Shown piece by piece: positions 11,195 through 23,654 of a DNA stretch of 64,000 nucleotides (positions within the stretch are counted from its first letter, which is position 1; each line of letters starts with the position of its first letter). This DNA is from Evernia prunastri. Its lineage: Eukaryota > Ascomycota > Lecanoromycetes > Lecanorales > Parmeliaceae. The stretch covers positions 248,001 to 312,000 of the forward strand of contig NKYR01000037.1 of the NCBI GenBank assembly GCA_003184365.1. Direction: 5' to 3'. The notes beneath the pieces were generated by a model. That model did not search any database and was not told the DNA's origin. It saw nothing but the letters and a program-made list of their open reading frames with translations. The translations under genes were made by a program, and so were the position numbers.

Positions 11195-12161
11195 TTGCGA
11201 AGTCAGCATCAGATCAAACGAGTCAGCGTTGGGAGACTAACATCGGATTTTTTGCTTTCGATGGAAAAATCATCTTATTTGAATATATATTGTATTTTGA
11301 CGTTTTCTCAGCCAGAGCTCACAATTTTCTAGTCTGAATAAACAGGAAACGCACGTTAAAATTCATATTAGACTTTATTCTACGGGGGACACTTTTCCAT
11401 TTCGAATTCGCAAAGCTCGCATTGAGAGCCCAGGGTTCGCAGAGTAAAAGGTCATCAACTCGAATGCCAGACTATTTCATTGATCATTACGCACCCTTTA
11501 CAAACCGCCCTTTTACATCCTTGCCCGCTTATCTTGGAAAAGGTCTGTATGAGCAGGATTGGCAAAAACAACGCATGGGTTGACTCAAAGAGACGAGAGT
11601 CTCGGGAGCAAATTACTGGTCGTCAAGTCTTTGATGTTGCCCCAACGCGTTTTGTATTGATTAGGATGGAATACCATTGGAGTCTAGGGTTTACCTAACT
11701 TTGTAAGAAGTCTTTTAAGAGCTCATTTGTTGTGTCTCAACAATATTATAAGTATCTTCTCATTGAAAACCCCAAGATACTCGTCAGCAGAATGTCTACG
11801 GCTATCCCCGTATAAGACTTCTTTTCCAGAATCCATTGCATTGCGGTAGTCATTATGACCAAAGTCGGATCCTTGGCCCACTTTCTGGAGGGATATCGTG
11901 CCGCGGTAGAGTAGAGTACGCTAGTCTTATCGATAAGAATGAAACTTTTCGACTGGTGGGGCGCCGAGGGGCGCCTCTTGAAACTCTCTCAATTCTACTC
12001 GCATTCTCTCATAGTTAACACCATGTACTTCTCACTGTCATTACATCTACTCGTCTTTCTTGCAACTTCTCATCTACACTAATCTACCCATTGCCCGCTC
12101 AAGAAGCCCGAGGACTTTGCAACATCCAGCTCAAAATCTCGTCTCGCGTTTTCAAAACTCT
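11195..12161. other. intergenic; 5' flank of the two-helix membrane protein
   Basis: No gene supported. The sequence is AT-rich near 11230-11400. Confidence 0.4.
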
Positions 12162-13043
12162 ATGGCTGGCCAGAGAATCCGGTGTCAGTCAGAAGACACC
12201 AACACTATTCGCACTTCCTTTCCGGTCTTCGAAATCCTACCAGATGTGTTACAAGCAGGACTACAGCCTTTAGTCGTAGTCCGACAAAGGCTTAGCGACT
12301 ACAGCCTTCGATCCCGGAGGAGAGTCAGCAGCCTCGTCATGTACCGCTGGGGGAGCGAAGATGCAGATATTCTCAGAGCCGATATAGCAGCCAATCCATC
12401 AGGGCCAATAGACAGCTCGGAGGCCTCAGGCATATGTTGGAAGTTTGCCCATCATGGTACGATCCTGCACAGAGACCGTTAACAAAACTGTCTGACAAGA
12501 GCAGGTTCGAGTACTCTGCAGACCTCACTCGCAGAATCTCAGACTTCTGATGCTCAGAGCCAAGCTTTTTCTCGCCAACTTTACCTCGACGCTATGGCAT
12601 ACCTCATCCAAGGCCTTCCTTCGGACCTCACAGAGCAAGAAAAGCTGTCCTTAAAACAAGCAATACCAGAATCACTGAAAGACTCGAGTCCTCCAGCAGT
12701 AACAAGACCCAGGAAACGCAACCCTTCCCTTCTCCATCGCAGCCTCGCTTCCACAATCATTGCCGCCTGTCTACTGATTCGTCTAGCTCTTCCTTATATC
12801 AAGCTTTTCATTGCACTGGCCTACAGCTACGACCGCGCACACCGTATTAGGGAGAGAGCGTTTGCCTTCAGCGTCACTGCTGCCGATTCATTGGGGAAGA
12901 GAAGCGTGGCATTAGCCAGTACGGCTATGACCAATGGAATAGTTTTAGGAGCAGTGACATATTGGGTGGATGGAATAAGTGGTGGCTTGAACGAAGGACT
13001 CGGCGAAGGATTGAAAGTCATTGAGGCGCAGCATAAACCTTGA
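12162..13043 (+). CDS. putative two-helix membrane protein, unknown
   Basis: Two exons (12162-12456 and 12505-13043) joined by a 48 bp intron with GTACGA donor and CTGAC branch give 277 aa; the sum is a multiple of three. The start is the ATG of MAGQRIRCQSED. Residues about 185-210 (STIIAACLLIRLALPYIKLF) form a membrane helix, and a second, glycine-rich helix (MTNGIVLGAVTYWVDGISG) lies near the C-terminus. The first exon is hydrophilic and low in recognisable features. I do not recognise the family. The consistent splice and continuous frame argue that it is a real gene. Confidence 0.6.
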
Positions 13044-15798
13044 AAGAATTACACGCACTGTTCCCATGGTTAAAAGCCCTTTGGGGCTCCGGCTTCCACC
13101 AAGGGCACAGTACGGTTGGCGCTCAATGTATTCCAGACGATCGCACCCCCAACGAAGGAAGAATGAGTGTCTCCAAGACGGTCCTCGCGGCCTTTCCGCG
13201 CCATTCGCAGTATGTCAATGGCTAAGCGCTAGCTATACCCCAGTGGCTTGATGCCTTCCGTCACAGCGCCCCTGTCAAAAGGCCCGTTATTAAGAAAATA
13301 ATCTATAGCCGCTAGGACATGAGGACTACGCAGTCGCGGCGTCCTTGCTTTCTCTCACCTCTTCTAAGAAGCGCCAAGAGACCAGGCGCCATCTTAACAT
13401 GATTCATTTCACACCAATAAGTTACTGATGAACCAGGGCTTGGAAGTATCTATTACAATATCACGTGGCAGGCCAAGACTTGCCGCCGTACTTTTCTAAG
13501 GGAAGAGGAAGAAGCTTCAATTAGACATGGTGCGCCATAGTTAATCATTGATCATAAAGAAGTCCAAGTATTCTGTACTGCTGAGCTGAATGCATCTATA
13601 CCAATTCACTAGGATTTTTTAAAGATATCGTCCGCGCTCTCGATCAGTGACAAGATCGTTAGCTCGGCTTCGCTGCCTACAAATTTCCACAAATTTCTAT
13701 TTTCCCATTGCTACCATCTTCAAGAGCTGAAGTCTAGTTAAGATGGTCCCATCATTAGTCCAATATGTTCATCGAAGTGCGTTAAATTTGATTGCGAATC
13801 TCAACGGAAAGGAGTTACCACTATATAAATACACATTTGGATTTCCGAGCACCTCTCGCCTACTCATGGTTCGACTCACAAACATACGAAAGTGGCCTAA
13901 AAAAAAGACTCTTGAGTCCACGATTCTCAGCATAGAATCAACGTCTGGAACCACCTCTCGGGACCAAGGCAAGGTCCAAACCATTAAACGAAATGTAGAT
14001 TTGATGAGCACCGAACTTGGAGAGAGCCCAACTCGGGAAAGCCGGATGTTGCTGATCTTAACCTCGCCGCAGAGCGTGGACGAGGAAGTGATGGAGGAGT
14101 TGACTTACACTCGTTGTTGGTAGGAAGTCAAGCCTGGAACCGTTCGTAGTATGATAGACAAATATTCGCCACAGCAGGACTGGGGATTAGTCGCTCACAC
14201 GTGCATATCGCTATGACTCGCGCATGGGCATAGCTCATTTGCATTGCATTGTTTCAGGTCATGGCGAGAGGCCATGGCAATAGTGGGGGATTCGTGGCCT
14301 TCTTTGGGAGATGACCTATAAAGACGATTTCATCCCACAGGCAATTGTCTCTTCAGTCAACTCTTCTCATTCAGAGCGATTGCAAATTTTTGCCCCACCC
14401 TCCCACGCCTGGATCTAGTCATTTAGCTAGATATCACCACTCCAAGTCATGTCGCGATAGATATGGGAATTTCTCCTCGTACTGAGGTACGAGAATACGC
14501 CTATGACGGCCTCTATTCAGTGGTTTTATCTCAGTATGGGACCGGCCAACCATATTGTTTACACATTGTTCAGATCACATGATATCGCGACGATGATGTG
14601 GCGCAGACTACGAGGAGTTGTTCATGATAGCCGTTGAGTTCACAAACCCGATCGTAAGTATTCCAAAATGGTGCGAGCGCAAGCAGATTATACTCGCCCC
14701 ATGAAAACAATGTGCAAAGTTTATTGCCATATCTAGCAGCCCGATGTCCAAGTCGCCAAAAGACATCGGGTGTAATGGGTATTCCGTCCACTGGATCCGA
14801 AGACGCTTTGGGAGATTCACCATAGGAATGGGGATTACAAACGGAATTCAATAAGATTGTGAGTGCATGTACGACTGGGTAAAAATGGACATACCTCAAG
14901 ACGCGGTTTCAGGAGTGTCGACACAGACGATCTACTGATGAATCGAAAGTTCTAAACTTCAAGGCCAACCACTGCTTGACTTGCCGCCAATCTATTTGCA
15001 AACGGTCAACGTTGCATTCGCATCTGGGTACAATGCAGACAATATGCGCTGAGGTAATCACTGCATGCAAGATATGCGTGATAGGATACGGCCGAAAGTC
15101 ACGGCAAAACTGGATGATGAATACAATCAGAGTTTCCATTTGGCCCATCTTCATGGTTGGAAGTCATGTGGATGGCCCTGCGGGATTATGTCCAAGCTCA
15201 TCGATGATGAAACGCCCCAAAGTGATTGATCGGTAGTAACGCCTCGAGAATCTTGGAGAACGCATCATCGCTGTCGTTGACTACGTTCATTCAGGAGGTA
15301 ATGATAGTCAATCGTTACATAACATCCACGTAGGCGCTGCGCAATGTGCTTAGGGTGATGTCAGTAGTAAAATGCGCTCATTTGCTTCCCTCGGCGGGTG
15401 CACTGGTAGATGGAGGGCGGCAAGCGAAGCATATGAGGGAGATATAGCTGGCTCGGGCTTTGACAGCCAGAAGAGAGTTCAGTGCTGATCATCAATGACT
15501 ATTTTTGTTGAATGATTCTCGCATTGTGTACATTTTCTCAAAAGGAAAGAAATCTCTTCTATGGAACTGAGCACGTGAAGTGTTCAAATTTACCCAATGT
15601 TGTTTGAGCGCATGAAAATGCATGATCAGTCGCCGTGCCTAAAGAATCTGCTCCTTGAAAGCCGTATCTCACTTCTTATTTCTTCAACGCATGCCTTATT
15701 CTCCGAGTCTAGACCTGTTATTGCATGCGTAATACGATTTGACATTGAAAAGCTTTTGTCAAGAGAGGATTTCACGCTCGAAATGACTTGGAACCCTT
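13044..15798. other. 2.7 kb intergenic region, no supported gene
   Basis: Several frames of 80-126 codons (for example 13743-14123 plus and 14570-14899 minus) show no domain, signal or splice support. I cannot call a gene or a mobile element here. Confidence 0.4.
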
Positions 15799-17528
15799 TC
15801 ACATCGATGTCTCACTCCCTGCTCCTTCACCAGATTGGTCCTCTTCAGCCAGCAGACCTGGTTGTGCGTGCGCAAATGACGAAAACAATGGGGCCACAAG
15901 TTCTTTCCTCAGGGATTCTCCAAGCTTAGGTTCCCATGCTTCGCCGCGGAATACAATCTTATCATGTGATCCAGAGTCAGCACATTCATAGGCCTCGCGT
16001 CGCAACTCCATGGGGGGCAGCCCACGCTTGGATGTCTCCCACGTCAGTGCTTCAGTTTGGACTCTCTCAACTGACCAGATCTGGATCTCTTCGAGAGTGC
16101 CTGCTCGCAGATCTGCCCACACATCGCACCGGTCGGCCCAATCCCCAGCATGATAAACAACATCATATAACGAAAGATGGCGAAGGCTGTCCTTGTGACG
16201 GTGGGTTAGTTCAGCTAGACAGCGAAGGTCAAGACCGTGGATGCCTTTAATAGACAACTGGTTGAGACGGTTCCATACGACGTTGTTGCCAAGAATATTG
16301 GTAGATGGGTCTGTGCTGAGGTGCTCAGGGGGGAATGGCGGGCAAGCAACCTTTTCCATCGCTTGCAAAAACCGTGAAAGGCTGTGGGGTGGCATATCTC
16401 CCCGGGGCCCATGCGCAAGATCATTTAGGTTGGAGTAGAAACAAAAATGCTCGATGTCGGCCATCAATGATTGAATCACCGCTTTATCGTCCGCACGGAT
16501 AGTTTGCATATCTGCTGTTTCCAGATCTCGCAACAGATGACCGACATCGACTCGAGCTCCAGAAACAGCCTTTCCACGGGCCACCGCTCTCAGGACTATT
16601 GCGCCTTGATCCATATCAAATTTGGCTCGACAAGCTAATCCTTTCCACAGTCCGTTGATCAAGTCATCGTATGGTGAGAGTTCTAACCTCCTACGAGCCC
16701 GATCCCAGCCAGAAAGTGGCTCGCCATTCGGTAAAATATTCTGCATTCTGCGTTTGAACTCCCAGTACAATCCGGAGTTCCAGTCCCAGTATAGACCAGA
16801 TTTAACCCGCTTAAGGTGCGGTAGACAGCCAACAGCAGCCTGTAACACACCTTCAGCCGTGCCCAGGAGCTTTTGCTGCTTGGCGTGGAGGTATGAATAG
16901 TCTTCATAGTGGATTTTGATCGCCTTCCGAGAGCTCGGAGCGGTAAACATCCCCCTATCCCAATGCTCGTCGATGATGTATGTTGAGTGTCGATGCTGAA
17001 GTAGTATCGTATAGCTGTTGATCCAGAATCCGAACTGATTCCTCGGAACAAGAGCTCCAGATATAACTTTTGGGACAATGTGCAGGCCTCGCACATAAGT
17101 CTTGTAGACAGGATGGTGCGAAATAAGCTCGAGCTTCGCATGACTTTCTGATGTGAAATGTAGCAGTACCTCTTCGAACAAGAATTCCGCACTCAAACAA
17201 GCAAGCTTCTTATTGCACAGCCGTAAGTTTTTCAATGTCGAGAGCCTAGTATTTTGAACGTTACGCGAAGCGAAATCCTCAAATCTCGCCAGCATACTCG
17301 CATCATCAATGTGTAACCATTTCAGGAGCCGAGACCTCCACCGCTGCCCATACAAGGCTAGTTCGGGTGTCAAAGAGCGTTGTCTCCTCAATTCATCCCA
17401 GTACCGTTTGACATCGTCGCTATTAGGGTGCTTGGACGATCTGCAACATCTGCTGGGCGTTGATAATGAATCTTCCCGTCGATCATGGAGATGATGTGGC
17501 GCAGGATTTCCAGAGGAGCATGGTCCAT
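15799..17528 (-). CDS. F-box-like protein with an unresolved frame change
   Basis: The minus strand encodes about 575 aa. The start ATG at 17526-17528 gives MDHAPLEILRHIISMIDGK, the opening of an F-box. The rest of the box (LKNLRLCNKKLACLSAEFLFEEVLLHF) lies in another frame about 90 residues later, so an intron or a one-base indel must sit between about 17390 and 17480; I see no good donor and acceptor pair. The long second frame then runs without a stop to 15799. It holds leucine-rich segments such as WNRLNQLSIKGIHGLDLRCLAEL and TLEEIQIWS, as expected for the variable substrate-recognition part of fungal F-box proteins, which act in SCF ubiquitin ligases. Either an intron was missed or the allele is broken. 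Confidence 0.6.
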
Positions 17529-18017
17529 CTCGGTGTCTTCTGGATTCCACAATTCGTAAGGACGTCCGTGGTTGTTCCGGTGATGCAAAACCGAGGGCGA
17601 CGATCAGCTCTATGTTGGAGATTGCACTTTGTTTGTTTGCTATGTTCTGGACTTTGACACGTCCAGCTTAGCAGTTGTTAGCTGAAGTGAAAACTTGTGG
17701 GATCGAAAAGAAGAACGAGGACTGTGAAGTATACCGAACAATAGTAGCCAGCCTAGAGAGCGGATTTCAGTTGTACCAACGTAAGACAGTATCTCTCGAG
17801 TGTTAGTCCTGGGGAAAGTGACAGAGAGGAGTTAAAAGATTGGAGCGTGCTAGATAGTACAGAGTATCCTACGCTAGGCCGAATCTAGTAACTCCTCCGT
17901 CCAAGAAAGAACGATTAATGTTTCACTTGCATTGATCACGTTGATTAGTAATAATCATCGATTCCCTTTACCCAATGGTTGAAAAGCACATACTATGAAA
18001 ATCCTGGTCGATCTGTT
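17529..18017. other. intergenic
   Basis: Upstream flank of the F-box gene; nothing recognised. Confidence 0.4.
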
Positions 18018-18564
18018 TCAATAGAGTCTATCTACCTTGTCTTGCTCTTCTTCAGAAAACGGTTGCACAGGCAGTGACCCCTTCAGCGTTTGCATACAAG
18101 CATTAAGAGTTTCCGTGTCTGTACCTCGACTCCCAGGGAAGCAAAGCCGGCCGGACCTCGGGTCTCGCTCCGAGGTCCATGCGCTGATACTTGCAGATTC
18201 CGCCCTCGATATAGTGCGGAAGCTGGCCAAGGACGGGGTTCGCCCACGTCGCGCCGGTCTTGATGAGACAGCGTGCTTCAGGCGGCGCTGGAGACGATGC
18301 CGCGCTCTCGGTCGTGTGACATTTGATAACGATCCTCCCCCAGAAGGTACATTGCCAGCAGACAGACACGGTTGGTGGGAGGTTACAGGACGCCATGGCG
18401 TTTTGCTGCTCGCTCCCGTGGTTGCCGCTCATCCTTTGTATGTCTTTGGTCTTCACACCTTGCGGCTTCTGGAGTGAAGCAACTCGTGATCGTCGGGTCT
18501 TGCTCGGTGTCGGTGATGGTGTGGACTGATCCTTGAATTGAGCCTCGGAGAGTGTGTGAGTCAC
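18018..18564 (-). CDS. small hypothetical protein
   Basis: A minus-strand frame (18103-18564, 153 aa) begins MTHTLSEAQFKDQ and contains a cysteine/tryptophan region, CWQCTFWGRIVIKC, followed by CLIKTGATWANPVLG and LPHYIEGGICKYQRMDLG. Past about 18130 a second frame continues with protein-like sequence (GTDTETLNACMQTLKG...EEEQDKVDRLY) to 18018, so the true 3' end may need an intron or a frameshift near 18130. No family recognised; the repeated G/C/W positions suggest a small folded domain. Moderate to low certainty. Confidence 0.4.
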
Positions 18565-19337
18565 TTTGAGTTTTGGTTCGGGTCTGGAACTTTCTCAATG
18601 TTGTTTGAGGAGAGATGAGAGAGAAGGACGCAAACTTAACGGCCGCGCTATCTACTAGTTGGAGAACAAAGAGATCCAAGATTGCCAATTATTCTCACAA
18701 AAGCGGACAATGGCTACTGTGATCGAACAAGGTAGCAGCAAGACGCCTGAAATACCTCAATGAGACGTGAATGACACAGACTCAAGGCAAGGCGGGTTGA
18801 AGATCGTCGTGGAGCATTTCATGTTGGTACCCTTCTTGACAAAGTGTTCCAGTGTTCCAATATTGATATTCAACTCTTCAAGTAGTTATGGCTATTTGCT
18901 ATACATACATGAAACTACTGTTGATTAATGACAGAGGTCAAGAATGCACAGTATTGAGGTGTTTTAGGCGCACAACACTCGTATTGATTATCGGTGCTTT
19001 ACAGCCTGTCACGACCCTGATCCCCCTCCTTTCAAGCGATAAGAATTAGAAACGTCTCATGCTAACATAGCGAGTGCTAAAACATGGTATCTCAGCTCTA
19101 TGACTTGCGAATCGTATTTCGCAGGCAGCTCACGCCTAGGTCCTCGATGACCCCCTGCTTCAGGTCTAGAAGCGGACTCGGAGACATATTGTCTCAGTAG
19201 TAGGATATTGGGTCTTGTTATCGCTGAGTAATAAGTGTATTGATGCTGTAGTAGGCCGTACTTAGTGACAATCTTTTTGACATGTTATGATATTTTGATA
19301 TTGTTCATAGGGAAGGTCTACCATACAAGTTGCATAT
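18565..19337. other. intergenic
   Basis: No gene seen on either strand. Confidence 0.4.
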
Positions 19338-22250
19338 TCATGAATCGTGTCTGTCCCACCAGTGTGATTTCGATCTTTCACTTCGCTTGGGTCCCATTGT
19401 GGACGAGCGCTGTGCTGCTCTGGGCTCTGGCTCTTCTGCCTCCTGAATACCACTGTGGAATGTGGTATGGCGGGGCGGGGGTCCGAACCCGGCTGAAGGC
19501 GACGATGCAGGCCTAAAGGTGGCCGCGTGTGAAGGCCTTTCTCCGAAAGTGGGCGTAGGCCGCGCATCGTCAGTTGGTGACTCATTCAGGGGTGGCATTG
19601 TAGAAGATCTGTTGGTGCGTAAGGAGTTCCAACGACTAGACGATGCTACGAGGGTTTCGTCACCAGACCATCGCTGCTCTATTGCTTTACCTGTTGCTTT
19701 GAGGCGATCAGGAAGCGCGAATGTGGTGTCCTGGCCATCCCTGGCCGGATCGTTGGCCTCCAGTTTTTTATGGTCCAAGCGTTTATCTATTGCGCCAAGG
19801 AGTAACTTCTCGTAGAAATCCTCCGTCAGGTCAAGTTCGGATTGACATTGAATCCTGTCAACCATCTGAAATTGATTAGCAAGAGGATTTCATGGATTTG
19901 TAGACTGCTTACATCGCGATGAAGTTTATGTCTGCCTTTGAGCCGATCATCGACGTATTCAAAGAACTCAGTCGCGTCGCGATCGTTTCCAATTTGGCAG
20001 AATTGTATGCCGATTTGCCCTTCCTCGGCTTCTTCGTCGTCGAGCTTCTTCGCTACTTCTACGATCCTCTTGCGAATGAGTCGGAATGCTGCCTTGCTTT
20101 TCTTTGCGTCTTCCAGGTCAGATATATCGTTCTCATCCTCATATTCCGGGTTTGGTTCTCCATCCGTGAGTACAATAAGGTTGTAACATTTGAAGTCTGC
20201 GGAGAAGTCCGCGGCCTTAAACCTCTGAAGATAACCCCTGAGGTGACGAGAAAGCCTGTCTCTGGTTGGAGTACTCCCTCTGAGTTCAATACCCTGATGT
20301 ATCTTGACGATAATATCTGCGTCTTTAACATCATCTTGATTAGCCTTGGTGTTATTCATGAAATGAACGTCAATCCCATTCGTATCGTATCGGGTGGCCA
20401 CGACGGTGGAGTAATTCAGGATTTTTTGCACAAGCTCCCACTTCTCACCTCGCATCGAGGGTGAATCGTCGATTAAGAAGACCGTATCGTAATCCTCGAG
20501 AATGCTGAACCTGTCTTCCACTGTTGGGCCTGGACGAGGTGGTGGGACGATTGTTGGACGAGAGCGCGCTTTCCTTAATTCTATTGCGTTCGCGGCAGTT
20601 GTCACTAGAAAGTGGATTGCTGGTTTTAGACCATGGCCTTCACTATTCAGAAACTTGGCCATGTCTTTATGGTCACGATCGACCCCAAAAGGTCTAGGGC
20701 ATCCGGGATAGTCATAGACGGCCGAATCTTTGTCTACAACCTGTCAGAGCTTCAAGTCAGCTTCTAATGTCAAGTGAGGTAGTATCTCATGCATGATGGC
20801 CTAAATAGAAACATGCGACGCTGGCGTGGAAGCTGGAGGATGGCGTGCGAGTAAAGCTTTTTGAGAGCCAGCAAAATCTCAATCGGACCAAACCAAGAAC
20901 CGTCAACCAGTATGCGAGGGCCTATCCGCGCCTCCTCGAAGAATAGACGAAAACTTAACTTACGAGGCCCACAGTATGGTTGTACCTGACAGTCTCATAG
21001 AAGCTGAGGACGGGGATGTTGCGATCCTGCTGGACACTTTGGAACTGCGACGAGATGTTTGCAAATCGCTGTGAGTTCGGTTTCAAATCTTGAACGTTGT
21101 TCTTATTTACGTTGAAAACGAGGCCCAAAACGGAAAGGAACTTGGACGCCACGTCCGCAATGTCGGCTCCTCTGTGAGGTACACCAAAGAACATGCACCC
21201 TTTCACAGGGAACATGTAGCGTCCTTGTGAGGGTGATGGGGTTTCGAAAGTTTGTTTCATCGCTTCGTCGGCAAGTGCAACGATTGCCTGGAGGGCTGTC
21301 AGCTTGCATGTGGTCGGCAATCCGGTTACCTTCGAGTTTAAGAGACGGGAACCACAGTTTGACAAGCTCAGCCAAGACAACGATTAGGAGAAGACCTCGA
21401 TTCTCAGAGTTTGTTGAATGAAAACGGGTCAAGATCGCTCCAAGCCGTCCTAGTATTGAAGAAACGCAACGCACTTGTTTAATCACTATTCCACCCAAGC
21501 TATGGCCAATGAAGAATAGTGGCCGCGAGGGATCCTGACTGTGTTTAGCATGAAGGAGGTCTATGTAGATATCTGATATACCTGTTTCCTTTCAAGCTCA
21601 AGGTAGTGTAATAAGTTTTTCACAGGGTCCTCCAGATCCCCTGTTGACTTGGTCATCCAAACATCAGCGTTATAGCCAAAGCTCATAACCCGCGAGTATA
21701 TTTTTTGCTGATCTTGCTGCTCCAGGAGCCCCGGCAGATTGTCTCGTAGCCAGTTGTTCTCTCTGGTACGGTCCGCGCGCTTGTCGACGACTTCCGACAT
21801 AGTGAAGGTATTCCATGCATGACCTGTCAGTCCGTGGAGAGCAACGACACTTCAACGCATTCAGATTAGCGACCGACAAGCAAGAAGCAGAATTGAGACC
21901 GAAACTTACTCGATATCAGGCTGGCCCGTCGCTGGATTTGCAGAAGAATGGAGAGTTGTAAGGTCTTCAAAGTCGTGGTTGAGCGAGATGTATTCTGCGC
22001 CGCCGTTGACGGCTGTGAACCGTTTACGGGCGTACGGTAATTTTAGAGCCTGTTGGGCTGCGTCGGGTGACGAGAACGATACTGTCGTCTGCATTTTCCG
22101 AGACATCGCATCTTGACTTATAGGACCAACCGAATCAATCACTTGTCGCCCTTTCCTGTCAATACGATCGTTGAAAAAGTTCTCCACATCCGCGATCTGT
22201 GTAGAGGTTGGCAAGCCGGTCATGCGCAAAGTCTGCTGCTTCGAGTCCAT
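19338..22250 (-). CDS. RRM-like / SERAC1-type alpha/beta-hydrolase / vWA fusion protein
   Basis: Six exons on the minus strand (22250-21910, 21849-21582, 21534-21475, 21287-20964, 20740-19913, 19865-19338) sum to 2349 bp, giving 782 aa with no internal stop. The first exon (MDSKQQTLRMTGLPTSTQIA, then RKMQTTVSFSSPDAAQQAL) folds like an RRM. Next comes a SERAC1/DUF676-type hydrolase: DVVALHGLTGHAWNTF (oxyanion region), FFIGHSLGGIVIKQ (nucleophile Ser), FFGVPHRGAD, and the hydrolase tail TVGLVVDKDSAVYDYPG followed by a histidine-containing DRDHKDM. The same exon that closes the hydrolase runs on into a vWA domain: YDTVFLIDDSPSMRG (MIDAS DxSxS), a Thr-containing GSTPTRDRL and VLTDGEPN. The tail is Ser/Pro-rich and basic. 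Introns 20741-20963 (223 bp) and 21288-21474 (187 bp) are unusually long here. Hydrolases of this type head many fungal NLRs; the vWA partner is unusual. Substrate unknown. Confidence 0.85.
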
Positions 22251-23654
22251 TCTGTAGCTGCGCTTAATGAGCAGTCGCAAACGTGGAGGCTGTGTTGCGT
22301 GTTCTAGTATGTGGGGGACCTCGAAAGCATATATAAGGGCTCTCGGCTAAGGGATCAAGACTCTGCGCCATGAGATAAGCGTCCAGACTTCTCGACTCAA
22401 AGCCCCGCCTTCCAAGAACATTTTGGCAAGGCTGGAGAGTCCAACTGTCAATCCTTGTCATGCATTAGCCATAGGTCTTTCGACTTGTAGTAACGCATGA
22501 ACAGGGTGGTTGGGTGAGAAAGAGACTGATTGGTCCCGAGTGGGAGACTGCATGCTGCAGGGAAGTGAAGCCATCGTTCCAGCCTGATGTGGCCTGATTT
22601 TGATGCCTTTCTCTGCCTACTAATGGCTTCGGTTCCGCGAGAGGATCCTACCGCAGAATATTTAGTATAGCGTCTCGTGAAGAGGCAGAGACTCGTGATC
22701 CCCCTCGCGGGTCCCTAAAATCTTACATGGGAGCGCGGCGCCATCTTGCTTACTGCATGACGCAAGAAGCCATATTTGGACACTAGATGATCAGAAAAAA
22801 AAGGGAGAGACATGCCAACTGTAGATCTTTTGCGTCCATCCAATGGAAAGAGATTAGCAAGCTTCGACTAATAGCTCTCCTGGATCGACGCTAAAAATTA
22901 CTTTACCCGTACTTGTATTCACTTGACCCTTCATCGCAATTTCGGTATTAATTTCAACTTCTCATTACTGCTGGAGCATATGACATCTGCGTAGCTTCTT
23001 GTTGGAAATGATGCAGGCTGCAGCGCTCCTGTGTTGATACCCCTCATGTAGTAAATTAGCATCATATAAGTAGCCTTCATACCACTCCATAGAATCAACA
23101 ATCGATGCTTCGTAGCCAAAATCTAACATTTCTCGATTTGCAAAGTTACGATGAAATGGTAAATTAGATATAAGGTAAGGAGTAATTTCGTATGTGGTAA
23201 GGTATGGAGTAGCTTCTACTAAGTGTTTGATACTCCAATACAGCAGAGTATTATATACCACTAGACGAATTGACTGAACCGTTCGCGATATTTTCGTCTA
23301 CTGCAGGTCTTTCAAAAATCATAGAACCCAATAAAATTCGCATTATGCACGCCGTCGTACACCTCTTGCGTGCATAACTTTCTGCATACAACGTAGAGTA
23401 AACACAAGAATTACGGACCGCCGCCAATAATGAACCCATGGCTCTCTTGTTGAAGGCTACATCGTCCGAAGTTTTCACGTGTATCACTGCAGAATTATTA
23501 TCAGACTGGTGCGTACTTGTTGAGAAATAATTCACGCGGTAGGCACTAGTTATTGCCTGTTCAATTAGTATGCTGATGAAATATCTTTGTTCTCTTCACC
23601 AGGAGTCACAATTACTCTCATGGCCCTGTGTAGACCTGCCGTATACTTACTTCT
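22251..23654. other. intergenic, partly AT-rich
   Basis: The 22.9-23.5 kb part is clearly AT-rich and has only short frames, possibly decayed repeat DNA, but no element ends are visible. Confidence 0.35.

Noticed and set aside
13743..14123. 126-codon plus-strand frame, MVPSLVQYVHRS
   Set aside because: No domain, no signal, no supporting intron; cannot be separated from chance.
19919..20464. 181-codon plus-strand frame
   Set aside because: Antisense to the vWA exon, which has clear MIDAS motifs.
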